Part shown: positions 1 to 7,160 of the stretch, one piece after another
How positions within the stretch are numbered: position 1 is the first letter of the stretch
Layout of the letters: each line of letters starts with the position of its first letter
Translations under genes and position numbers: made by a program
Source of the DNA: Methanothrix harundinacea 6Ac
GTDB taxonomy: Archaea; Halobacteriota; Methanosarcinia; Methanotrichales; Methanotrichaceae
NCBI RefSeq assembly: GCF_000235565.1
Contig: NC_017527.1
Location: 682,001 to 746,000 of the forward strand
DNA length: 64,000 bases
Direction of reading: 5' to 3'
The notes under the pieces: model-generated
Database searches by the model: none
What the model saw: the letters and a program-made list of their open reading frames with translations, nothing else
What the model was told of the DNA's origin: nothing

Positions 1-313
1 GGCGGCGAAATGTAGAAATATGTAATGGAAGTTTTGAATTATTGGCCGGAAAACTATTTATATGATAAGACAGAGGTATAAACACGAGCGGGTAAACTAA
101 TTTTTCACTAACCCCCACTCCCCTACCCGCTCACACCTACTTATGTCTCGATGCTTCTATGGTGGTTGGATGGGGCCGTTGGTTCTCCATATTGTGTTAT
201 TTATCAATTCGGATTGATAGAATAGTCAGCGACCGATATCTTATGAATAATATTGCTATTAAGAATTAATCTCCGCCTCCGGCGATGATCTCTCTCGAGG
301 GGGGGAGATCCCC
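1..313. other. Gene-free AT-rich leader region with two hairpins
   Basis: I see no coding sequence here. A TATA-like run (CTATTTATAT, about 53-62) lies about 25 bases before an inverted repeat with 9-base arms, GAGCGGGTA at 86-94 and TACCCGCTC at 124-132. A second hairpin has 7-base arms at 202-208 and 213-219 around the tetraloop TCGG. The first could be the 5' part of a small RNA; the second lies downstream of the cbi operon and could help end its transcript. No function is demonstrated. Confidence 0.4.
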
Positions 314-1675
314 TCAACCCCCCTTCCCTGGGTCGGCGGGGGCGGGCACCGGCTTCTCCACCGCCCGGTCCTCCTCTCTGCCGACGACGGAGACCTCTAT
401 CTTCATCCCGCTCTGGCGGCAGTACTCCTCGATCCGCCGCCTCGCGTGCTCCACCATCCCGCCGTTGGTGAGGATGAGGACCGCCTCTCCGCAGAGGGCC
501 CGGAGGACCGTCCTGTCTATGACGTTCGATCCTATATCTGGAACGATGCCCCTATCCTCGGCGAAGGCCCTGCTCTTCGTCCCCATAACCCCCACGAGGT
601 CTATCCTGGCGCCATCGAGGAGGCTGGAGAGGTCTTCGGGGTCCCCTACCTGGGTGTCGTATATGACCACCCGGCCGATCCTTGTCGGCCTCTCTAGGGG
701 CTCCACCACGGCTCTCCCGTCCTCGAGATGGATCACCCTCATATCACCGGGCCTCTCCCCCCCCGATCTTCCGCTTCCCGTCCCGTCGGGAGAGACGGTC
801 TCGCCCACCTTGGTCCCGGGAGGGACCCTCATCCAGCGCAGGTTCGGCGGGCTGAGGTGGCCGACGAGCTCCGGGACCGTCCTCGGCCTCTTTCCGGAGG
901 CAGCAAGGTCCCTCTTCGAGATCTCGTCGTAGACCTCCAGGATGAGGGGCTGCCGGAGCCTCGATCCGGAGAGGAGCCTCAGATCTCCGAAGATATCCTC
1001 GGGCCGCCCCTCGTCCACCACCCTCCCGTCGGCGAGGAGGTAGATCCGATCGGACCAGCGGTAGGCGAGGTCGACGTCGTGGGTGGATATGATGATCGTC
1101 GTCCCCCTCTGGTTCAGCTCCTCCAGAAGCTCCATCACCTCCTCCGACCCCGCCGGGTCGAGGTTGGAGAGGGGCTCGTCGAGGATCATCACCTCCGGCT
1201 CCATGGCCATCACCCCGGCTATCGCCGCCCTCTTCTTCTGGCCGCCGCTGAGGTGGTGGGGGGGGCGCCCCTTCAGCCCCTCGATCCCCACCCCCTCGAG
1301 GGCCGTATCCACCCTCCTCTCCACCTCCTCCTTCGGGAGGCCGAGGTTTGCGGGGCCGAAGGCGACGTCCTGGCGGACGGTGGGGGCGAAGAGCTGGTCG
1401 TCGGAGTTCTGGAAAACGATCCCCACCCTCCTCCTCGTCTCCCGGAGGGATCGGGGGTCGTACTGGAGGGGCCTGTCGCGGAGGAGGACCTCTCCCGCCG
1501 AGGGGCGGAGGGTCCCGTTGAAGAGGAGGAAGAGGGTGGACTTTCCCGAGCCGTTCGGCCCGACGAAGGAGATCCTCTCCCCCTCCTCGATCCTGAGGTT
1601 GATCCCCCGGATCGCGGGGTTTCCGTCGGGATAGGCGTATCGGAGGCCTCTCGTCTCCAGAAGGGTCGCCGTCAT
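314..1675 (-). CDS. cbiO: Cobalt ECF transporter ATPase CbiO with long C-terminal extension
   Basis: ATPase subunit that energises cobalt uptake by the CbiMNQ membrane complex on the cytoplasmic face. Residues 1-280 hold a complete ABC domain: Walker A GPNGSGKS, signature LSGGQKKR, Walker B MILDEP and the H-loop STHD. The start is the ATG at 1675, because the family begins a few residues before the GLRYAYPDG segment; a longer open frame to 1816 runs into cbiQ. The protein is 453 residues, about 170 longer than a usual CbiO. The extra C-terminal part (about 285-453) contains a low-complexity linker and a Rossmann-like region of unknown role. It is the last gene of the cbiMNQO operon, 8 bases after cbiQ. 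Confidence 0.93.
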   Translation of the reverse strand: MTATLLETRGLRYAYPDGNPAIRGINLRIEEGERISFVGPNGSGKSTLFLLFNGTLRPSAGEVLLRDRPLQYDPRSLRETRRRVGIVFQNSDDQLFAPTVRQDVAFGPANLGLPKEEVERRVDTALEGVGIEGLKGRPPHHLSGGQKKRAAIAGVMAMEPEVMILDEPLSNLDPAGSEEVMELLEELNQRGTTIIISTHDVDLAYRWSDRIYLLADGRVVDEGRPEDIFGDLRLLSGSRLRQPLILEVYDEISKRDLAASGKRPRTVPELVGHLSPPNLRWMRVPPGTKVGETVSPDGTGSGRSGGERPGDMRVIHLEDGRAVVEPLERPTRIGRVVIYDTQVGDPEDLSSLLDGARIDLVGVMGTKSRAFAEDRGIVPDIGSNVIDRTVLRALCGEAVLILTNGGMVEHARRRIEEYCRQSGMKIEVSVVGREEDRAVEKPVPAPADPGKGG

Positions 1676-1683
1676 CGGAAGCC

Positions 1684-2469
1684 TCAGATCAGGGCGGTTC
1701 CCCGGGTGAGGTAGGCGAGGGCTGCTATGGCGGCGACGTACCCGCAGGCCCCCAGGAGCTCCTGCGCCTTCACCGGCCTCTTCTCCTCGAAGAGGGAGAG
1801 CCTCCCGTCGTAGCACCTCGCGTCCATGGCGGTGCAGAGCCGCTCCCCCTGCTCCCAGGACCGGATGAAGAGGGTCCCCGCCATCATCGAGAAGGAGCGG
1901 ATCGACCGGAGAAAGCCGTCGTAGCCGAGCCTCATCGCCTGGGCGTGGGTCATGCTGATCGCCACCTCCAGGAGGACGAAGATGTACCTGTAGATCATCA
2001 TCGAGAGCTCGACGAGGGAGTCGGGGATCCTGAGGCCCTTCAGGAGGGCGAAGAGCTCCACCATGGGGGTCGTCAGAGCGAGGAAGAATAGGCAGCTCGT
2101 CCCGCTGACCGTCCTGGATAAGACGAGGAGGGAGAGCTCCGCCCCCTCGACCGTCGCCCCGAGGCTCTGGCCCAGAAGGCTGAAGGAGAAGATCTCCGGG
2201 CCGGACCCGAAGAAGAGGAGGATGACGGCGGTCCCGAAGAGGGCGAAGGCCAGGGGCGGAGCCAAGAGCTTCGCGTAGAAGCCGGCCGGGACCTCTCCGA
2301 GCCGGATAGAAGCGAAGCTCATGGTGAGGGCGATGAAGAGGGGGGCGACCGGGGAGGTGGAGGAGATCCCCACCAGGAGGGCCGCCGCCACTATGGCGAG
2401 CTTCAGCCTGCTGTTCTTATGTCGCAGAGGGCTCTTGAGAGCGTAGTCGTCCAGGATCGATGGGTGCAA
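1684..2469 (-). CDS. cbiQ: Cobalt ECF transporter transmembrane subunit CbiQ
   Basis: Membrane T-component that couples CbiO ATP hydrolysis to movement of cobalt by CbiM/CbiN. The 261 residues hold several hydrophobic helices (about 25-55, 65-90, 115-135, 155-175, 235-258). The cytoplasmic part carries the family's Arg/Ala-rich coupling segments, including the AQAMRLGYDG region and the later SWEQGERLCTAMDARCYDG region (the A-R-G type motif that contacts the ATPase). Length is normal. It lies between cbiN and cbiO on the minus strand with short gaps. Confidence 0.9.
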   Translation of the reverse strand: MHPSILDDYALKSPLRHKNSRLKLAIVAAALLVGISSTSPVAPLFIALTMSFASIRLGEVPAGFYAKLLAPPLAFALFGTAVILLFFGSGPEIFSFSLLGQSLGATVEGAELSLLVLSRTVSGTSCLFFLALTTPMVELFALLKGLRIPDSLVELSMMIYRYIFVLLEVAISMTHAQAMRLGYDGFLRSIRSFSMMAGTLFIRSWEQGERLCTAMDARCYDGRLSLFEEKRPVKAQELLGACGYVAAIAALAYLTRGTALI

Positions 2470-2479
2470 AGGAGATACC

Positions 2480-2761
2480 TCATGCCGACCGTCTTCCCCG
2501 GTAGTAGCCGAAGAAGTACCCGATGACGATAGCCCCCAGAGCCGCCTGGAGGCTGAAGAGGAGGCTCTCTATCTCGCCGCTCGGCGGCTCCCATAGGGGC
2601 TGAAACCAGGGCTCATAAGCTCCCCCGGTCAGCTCTGCGATGACACCTTCCGCCTCGCCGTCGGCCCCGCCCCACTCGGCTCCGGTGTTGGAGGCGGATA
2701 CGTAGAGGAAGAGGGCAAAGAAGAGGATGACGGCAAAGCCCGCTATCATCTCACCCCTCAT
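2480..2761 (-). CDS. cbiN: Cobalt transport protein CbiN
   Basis: Small auxiliary subunit of the cobalt importer, 93 residues with two transmembrane helices (about 5-25 and 65-85) joined by an acidic extracytoplasmic loop. In this family CbiN assists metal loading of CbiM. The start ATG overlaps the cbiM stop (2758-2761), a sign of translational coupling. The assignment rests on size, topology and position between cbiM and cbiQ more than on strong motifs. Confidence 0.85.
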   Translation of the reverse strand: MRGEMIAGFAVILFFALFLYVSASNTGAEWGGADGEAEGVIAELTGGAYEPWFQPLWEPPSGEIESLLFSLQAALGAIVIGYFFGYYRGRRSA

Positions 2762-3456
2762 GCCGGGATCGCCCCCTTCAGCTCTCCCAGCCTCTTCTCG
2801 TCGATGACCCTCAGCCTCACCATGACGTCGCCTTTCACCTGGATTATGTACTTGAAGATCAGGGCGATCACCACCCCCTCGAGGATGGCGAGAGGGATCT
2901 GAGTTACGGCGAAGATCGCCCCGAAGGCGTAGAAGGACCCCACCACCCCTCCGGTCGCCGAGGGGAAGGCGAGGGCGAGCTGGAGGGAGGTGACGATGTA
3001 AGTGGCCAGGTCCGCCACGGTGACCGCAAGGAAGATCGAGATGTAGAAGTTCAGCTTCAGCTTCCCGGCGGATCTGTAGATGAGATAGGCGACGGCGGGG
3101 CCTGCGATCCCCATGGAGAAGAGGTTAGCCCCCAGGGTGGTGAGCCCGCCGTGGGCGAGGAAGAGGGCCTGGTAGACGAGGACCACGAGGCATAGGACTG
3201 CGGTGATCGCCGGGCCGAAGAGGATCGCCCCCATCCCGGCCCCGGTGGGGTGGGAGCAGGAGCCGGTCACTGAGGGGAGCTTGAGGGAGGAGAGGACGAA
3301 GATGAAGGCCCCGGCGAGGGCCAGGAGGGGGAGGGTCTCCCTCCTCTCCTTGACCAGCTGGTTCATCCTGTAAATTCCGTAGACTACGACGGGGAGGGAG
3401 AGGGCGTACCACGCCTCCCACCAGGGATGGGGGAGGAAACCTTCCATGATGTGCAA
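2758..3456 (-). CDS. cbiM: Cobalt ECF transporter substrate-binding subunit CbiM
   Basis: Integral membrane protein that binds Co(II), whose N-terminal amine and His2 are ligands in the family. The sequence opens with MHIMEGFLP, the conserved metal-binding N terminus, so the TTG at 3456 rather than the ATG at 3447 is the start. The conserved GSCSHPTGAGMG segment is present near residue 65, and the rest is hydrophobic helices. It is the first gene of cbiMNQO. On the minus strand a TATA box (TTTATATG, about 3511-3519) would start transcription near 3490, leaving a leader of about 35 bases. Confidence 0.93.
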   Translation of the reverse strand: MHIMEGFLPHPWWEAWYALSLPVVVYGIYRMNQLVKERRETLPLLALAGAFIFVLSSLKLPSVTGSCSHPTGAGMGAILFGPAITAVLCLVVLVYQALFLAHGGLTTLGANLFSMGIAGPAVAYLIYRSAGKLKLNFYISIFLAVTVADLATYIVTSLQLALAFPSATGGVVGSFYAFGAIFAVTQIPLAILEGVVIALIFKYIIQVKGDVMVRLRVIDEKRLGELKGAIPA

Positions 3457-3504
3457 AATATCACTTCCTCTTCGATGATCGGGTCTTCCTCCTGGAGGTG
3501 GGCA

Positions 3505-3525
3505 TCATGGCATATAAAGTTTGCT
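3505..3525 (-). promoter_or_regulatory. Probable promoter of cbiMNQO
   Basis: On the minus strand the sequence ACTTTATATG forms an archaeal TATA box about 55-65 bases upstream of the cbiM TTG start. No cobalamin-riboswitch-like element was recognised in the short leader. Confidence 0.45.
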
Positions 3526-3545
3526 TGAGATGGGATCAATTAACT

Positions 3546-4268
3546 TTATTTGCGGCCGTAAAGGTCGACGGCGACCCTCCCGGAGAGCTCTACCCACCCA
3601 TCTCGGTACCGGGCGGCGAGGGCCATCGCCTCGACGCCCCCGGCCGCCGCCTCCCGGAGGGCGGCCCCGAAGGCGGGGTCGGTCTCGTCGTTGGGCCTCA
3701 AGGCCGGAGCGCCGCCCCTCATGACGACGAAGACGATGGCGGCCCGGCAGCCCTCCCGGACCGCTCCTGCCAGCTCCTGAAGGTGGCGGCGCCCTCGCTC
3801 GGTGGGGGCGTCGGGGAAGAGGGCGACCCCATCCCGGACGAGGGTGCAGCTCTTCGCCTCCAGGAGGCAGGGCCTCTCGCCCGCGAGGAGGAAGTCGAGC
3901 CTGCTCTTCCCCCGGGCCGGCTCGGACCTCACCAGCTCATACCCCTCAAACTCCAGGAGCTCCCCGGAGGAGAGGGCGACCCCCAGGATCTGGTTTGCAA
4001 CCCTCGAGTCGACGACTACGGTCTACCCATCGGCGACGGCGGCGAAGACGTCGAACTTCGTCTTCCGCCCCGGATCTTTTGCCGGCCGGAGGAGGATCTC
4101 CGCCCCCGGGACGAGGAGCTCCCGGAGCCTGCCGGGGTTTGGGAGGTGGCAGCTCTGCTCCTCTCCATCCGCCGGACCCTCTGCCACCTCCGCCGTCACC
4201 GAGAACCGGCTCGTCCTGGAGAGGAACCTCCCCCGGACCATCTCCCCCTCGATCTTCATTCGGGCCAT
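3546..4268 (-). pseudogene. sfsA: sfsA interrupted by one in-frame amber codon
   Basis: The frame from ATG 4268 to TAA 3546 encodes a full-length SfsA-family protein (240 residues), except that codon 82 is TAG (plus-strand bases 4023-4025 read CTA). The part before the stop has the OB-like N-terminal SfsA domain (CHLPNPGRLRELL) and ends in FDVFAAVADG. Without any frame change the part after continues TVVVDSRVANQILG and then SRLDFLL, EAKSCTLV and FPDAPTERG, which are the conserved SfsA nuclease-fold motifs. Nothing else is damaged. SfsA is a poorly understood nucleic-acid-binding/nuclease-like protein. It could be a nonsense mutant, a sequencing error or a readthrough gene; TAG ends many other genes here, so recoding is unlikely. 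Confidence 0.85.
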
Positions 4269-4290
4269 CTCTTTCGCTCTGCGCCGCGAG

Positions 4291-4324
4291 CCCTTAAATA
4301 TGGTAGAGCTCCCCTATCCCCCCA
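4291..4324 (+). promoter_or_regulatory. xseA promoter, probably leaderless
   Basis: The TATA box CTTAAATA (4293-4300) is centred about 27 bases before the TTG start of xseA at 4325, so the transcript would begin at or next to the start codon. No Shine-Dalgarno sequence is visible. The divergent sfsA starts only 56 bases away. Confidence 0.5.
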
Positions 4325-5521
4325 TTGAACCGAGCATTCACCGTCACCGAGCTGAACCAGAGGATCCGGGACCGGCTGACCGGCGACCTGAGGCTATGTG
4401 ATCTCTGGGCCCGGGGGGAGCTCTCCAACGTCGTCAACCACCGCTCCGGCCACCGATACTTCACCCTCAAGGACGGAGAGTCTCAGATCCCTTGCGTCCT
4501 CTTCCGGGGGAACGCCTCCCGCCTCGACTTCGACCTCGCCGACGGCCAGAACGTCCTCGTCTTTGGGGACGTGGAGTTCTACCGCCCCCAGGGAAGGGTC
4601 CAGATCCTGGTGAAGGCGGCGAGGCTCGACGTCGGCCTCGGCGAGAAGCACCGGGAGCTGGAGCGTTTGAAGGAACGGCTAGCCGCCGAGGGGCTCTTCG
4701 ACGCCGAAAGGAAGAGGCCGATCCCCGCCCATCCCGCCTGCATCGGGGTCGTCACCTCCCCCGACGGAGCCGCCCTGAGGGACGTCCTGAGGGTCCTCGG
4801 CGCCTGCCCCGCGCGGATCGTCATATCCCCGGCGGTGGTCCAGGGGGACTCTGCCCCCGCGTCGATAGCCTCGGCGATATCCGCCCTCCAGGGGATCGCC
4901 GACGTCATCATCGTCGGCAGGGGCGGGGGCTCGGCGGAGGACCTCTCCCCCTTCAACTCGGAGTTGGTGGCGAGGGCGATATATCAGTCGGCCCCGCCGG
5001 TCGTCTCCGCCGTAGGCCACGAGACGGACGTGACGGTGGCCGACTTCGTCGCGGACCTCCGGGCCCCCACCCCCTCGGCGGCGGCGGAGATGGTGAGGCC
5101 GGACCTCGAGAGGCTCCGGGAGGCTCTGGCGGGGGCGGAGGCGAGGATGGTCCGGTCCCTGGCGGCGAGCCTGGAGCGGAGGCGGGCGAGGTACCTCGCC
5201 TTCGGCCGCCTCCTCGCCGGTCGCAGGATGATGGCTATAGTCTCGGAGGAGCGGCAGAGCCTCGACCGGATGACCGACCGGCTCGTCTCGGCGGAGGATC
5301 GGCGGATGGAGCTCTTCGCCGGAAGGCTGGAGGTGGCCGCAGGAAAGCTCGACTCCCTCTCCCCCCTATCGACCCTCCGGAGGGGCTACTCTATCGCCCT
5401 CGCCGATTCAGGGGTCATAAGGCGCGCCTCGGATCTCGCTCCGGGCGAGCTCTTCGAGCTCGTCTTCGCCGAGGGGAGGCTCCTCTGCCGGTCGGTGAAG
5501 GTGATGGCGGATAGGAGTTGA
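4325..5521 (+). CDS. xseA: Exodeoxyribonuclease VII large subunit
   Basis: Catalytic subunit of exonuclease VII, which degrades single-stranded DNA. At 398 residues it has the family order: N-terminal OB fold (about 1-100, FTVTELN to [11 protein letters not shown]), catalytic domain (about 120-310) with [13 protein letters not shown], the [14 protein letters not shown] motif and [28 protein letters not shown], then a coiled region that binds XseB. The start is a TTG, consistent with a leaderless transcript from the TATA box at 4293. The xseB start overlaps the stop. Confidence 0.95.
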   Translation: MNRAFTVTELNQRIRDRLTGDLRLCDLWARGELSNVVNHRSGHRYFTLKDGESQIPCVLFRGNASRLDFDLADGQNVLVFGDVEFYRPQGRVQILVKAARLDVGLGEKHRELERLKERLAAEGLFDAERKRPIPAHPACIGVVTSPDGAALRDVLRVLGACPARIVISPAVVQGDSAPASIASAISALQGIADVIIVGRGGGSAEDLSPFNSELVARAIYQSAPPVVSAVGHETDVTVADFVADLRAPTPSAAAEMVRPDLERLREALAGAEARMVRSLAASLERRRARYLAFGRLLAGRRMMAIVSEERQSLDRMTDRLVSAEDRRMELFAGRLEVAAGKLDSLSPLSTLRRGYSIALADSGVIRRASDLAPGELFELVFAEGRLLCRSVKVMADRS

Positions 5522-5766
5522 TGGGTTTGAAGGATGCGGTATTGACCGATTTGAACGCCCCGGAGGATCTCAGCCTCGAGGCGTCTCTGGCGGAGCTGGA
5601 GGGGATCGTCCGGTCCCTGGAGGAGGGGGAGCTGACCCTGGAGGAGAGCCTGAAGGCCTTCGAGCGGGGGGTCTCCCTCATCAGGAGGTGTAACTCCCTC
5701 CTGGACGGGGCGGAGCAGAGGATAGAGATCCTCGTGGGGGAGCTCCCCGAGGACCTGGCGAGGTGA
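5521..5766 (+). CDS. xseB: Exodeoxyribonuclease VII small subunit
   Basis: Small helical subunit that wraps around the XseA coiled region. The 81 residues contain the family pattern [40 protein letters not shown]. The ATG at 5521 overlaps the xseA stop TGA (5519-5521), giving translational coupling; a TTG at 5518 is also possible. The N-terminal 20 residues before the conserved block are longer than usual. Confidence 0.92.
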   Translation: MGLKDAVLTDLNAPEDLSLEASLAELEGIVRSLEEGELTLEESLKAFERGVSLIRRCNSLLDGAEQRIEILVGELPEDLAR

Positions 5767-5772
5767 CCTGCC

Positions 5773-6408
5773 ATGGGTGAAGCCGAACTTTGTCGGTCCT
5801 TCACTCGGCGGACGAGAGCCCTCCTGGAGGCGGGGGCGGAGGCGAGGATCGTCCTCTTCGGCGACTCCATCACCGCCGGATTTGCCGTCCGGAGGGGCTT
5901 CGACCATTTCTGGCTATCGATGCTGAAGGAGAAGTACCCGAGGGCCGGGATCGCCATGCAGAACCAGGGGGCGTGCGGAGCCACGAGCTTCGACGGCCTC
6001 GCCCGCCTCGACTGGTCGGTCGTCGCTCACAACCCGGACCTCGTCACCGTCAACTTCGGGATCAACGACATGTATATGGGGATCCGGCTCGGCGAGTTCA
6101 AGGGCAACCTCATCGAGATCGTCGAGAGGATCCTGGAGGGTCCTGGCTCAGGATCGGGCCCCGAGCTTCTCCTCCTCAGCTCCGAGCCCCTGATGACGCC
6201 AAAGTTCGATAGGATCGTCCTCAGCTACTATCAGGTCTTAGAGGACGTCGCCGAGGAGATGGGGGTCGGCTTCGTCGACGTTTACGGGGCGTGGATGCGG
6301 CGGGTCGGCGAGGGCGTTCCTTTAGACAGCCTGATCCTCCCCGGGCTCGACCACCCGAATGAGCTGGGGTACAGAATCATCGCCGAGGAGCTGATGCGCT
6401 TCTTTTAG
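5773..6408 (+). CDS. SGNH/GDSL-family hydrolase
   Basis: Serine esterase-type fold. The 211 residues show the four family blocks: GDSIT near residue 30 (nucleophile Ser), a Gly in the NQGACGATS block, NFGINDM (Asn) near 95, and DHPNELGY near 195 (catalytic Asp and His). There is no signal peptide, so it is probably cytoplasmic. The substrate cannot be told from sequence; candidates are acyl or acetyl esters. It lies 6 bases after xseB and is probably cotranscribed. It ends in TAG. Confidence 0.82.
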   Translation: MGEAELCRSFTRRTRALLEAGAEARIVLFGDSITAGFAVRRGFDHFWLSMLKEKYPRAGIAMQNQGACGATSFDGLARLDWSVVAHNPDLVTVNFGINDMYMGIRLGEFKGNLIEIVERILEGPGSGSGPELLLLSSEPLMTPKFDRIVLSYYQVLEDVAEEMGVGFVDVYGAWMRRVGEGVPLDSLILPGLDHPNELGYRIIAEELMRFF

Positions 6409-6506
6409 CTCCTGCGGCGACAGAAAGCCCTATTCGCCCTCCTCTTCCTCCTCCTCCTTATAGAGCCCATCAAGCCCCAGTCAAGCCCCCGGCTTCGCCC
6501 CGCCTT

Positions 6507-7070
6507 TCACCTTTTCCCCTCCATCGAGTCGACGAAGGCGTTCCACCTTTTGACGTCCTCCACCTTCTTCTTCGCCACCTCCCGGCCCAGGTCGGTCCTG
6601 TGCTCCCTCTTCGTCAGGATCTCCCGCAGGTCCAAAAGGGTCCTGATGACGGCAGCCGTCTCCTCGTAGATCCGGTGCGCCTCCTCCCGGGTCAGCCGCG
6701 CCTCTTTCAGCATCTCCTCGTCGGCTGCCTCCTTCGCCTTCAGGACGCGGATCAGCTCCCTCACCTCCATCTCCTCCTTCTCCGATAGCTCCGAGAGGTG
6801 GATCAGCCTCCATACGAGGTGGCGGAGGTCGACGGTCCCCGTGGCGGGGTGGACCTCGGGCGGGAGGTCGGCGGGGGCGATCCGGTCTCTTGCCATCTCC
6901 TCCTTCAGGAGGTCGGGGTCGATCTCGAGCCTCTCGGGGTCCTGGACCCCGAGCCAGACGAGGGTCCGGTGGAGGTTGGCGAGGAGCTGGCCTCTCTCTC
7001 GGTCGGTGAGGAGGTCGGCAGGGGCGGGGGATTCGGGGTCGGGGTTGGAGGGATTTGGGGGCATGGTCAT
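6507..7070 (-). CDS. Conserved archaeal-type helical protein, function unknown
   Basis: A 187-residue protein with a Pro-rich N terminus (1-20) and then a charged, helical body rich in Glu, Arg and Lys, with probable coiled coil around 90-170. It has no catalytic motif that I recognise. It may belong to the DUF5788 group of archaeal proteins, but I hold this lightly. The ATG at 7070 is preceded by a purine-rich GAGGAAAG; a second ATG at 7064 is possible. It is divergent from the defence helicase. Confidence 0.55.
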   Translation of the reverse strand: MTMPPNPSNPDPESPAPADLLTDRERGQLLANLHRTLVWLGVQDPERLEIDPDLLKEEMARDRIAPADLPPEVHPATGTVDLRHLVWRLIHLSELSEKEEMEVRELIRVLKAKEAADEEMLKEARLTREEAHRIYEETAAVIRTLLDLREILTKREHRTDLGREVAKKKVEDVKRWNAFVDSMEGKR

Positions 7071-7160
7071 TATATTCTGCTTTCCTCATCATTTAACGTA
7101 TCGGCGTTTTTTACTATCTGCCAATCGGGCGGTCCCATTTAGAGTATATGCGAATTTGTT

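Noticed and set aside
728-1714. Long plus-strand open frame of 328 codons opposite cbiO
   Set aside because: It is the antisense shadow of a clear ABC ATPase; its translation is Pro/Arg/Glu-rich and without domains, as expected in GC-rich DNA.
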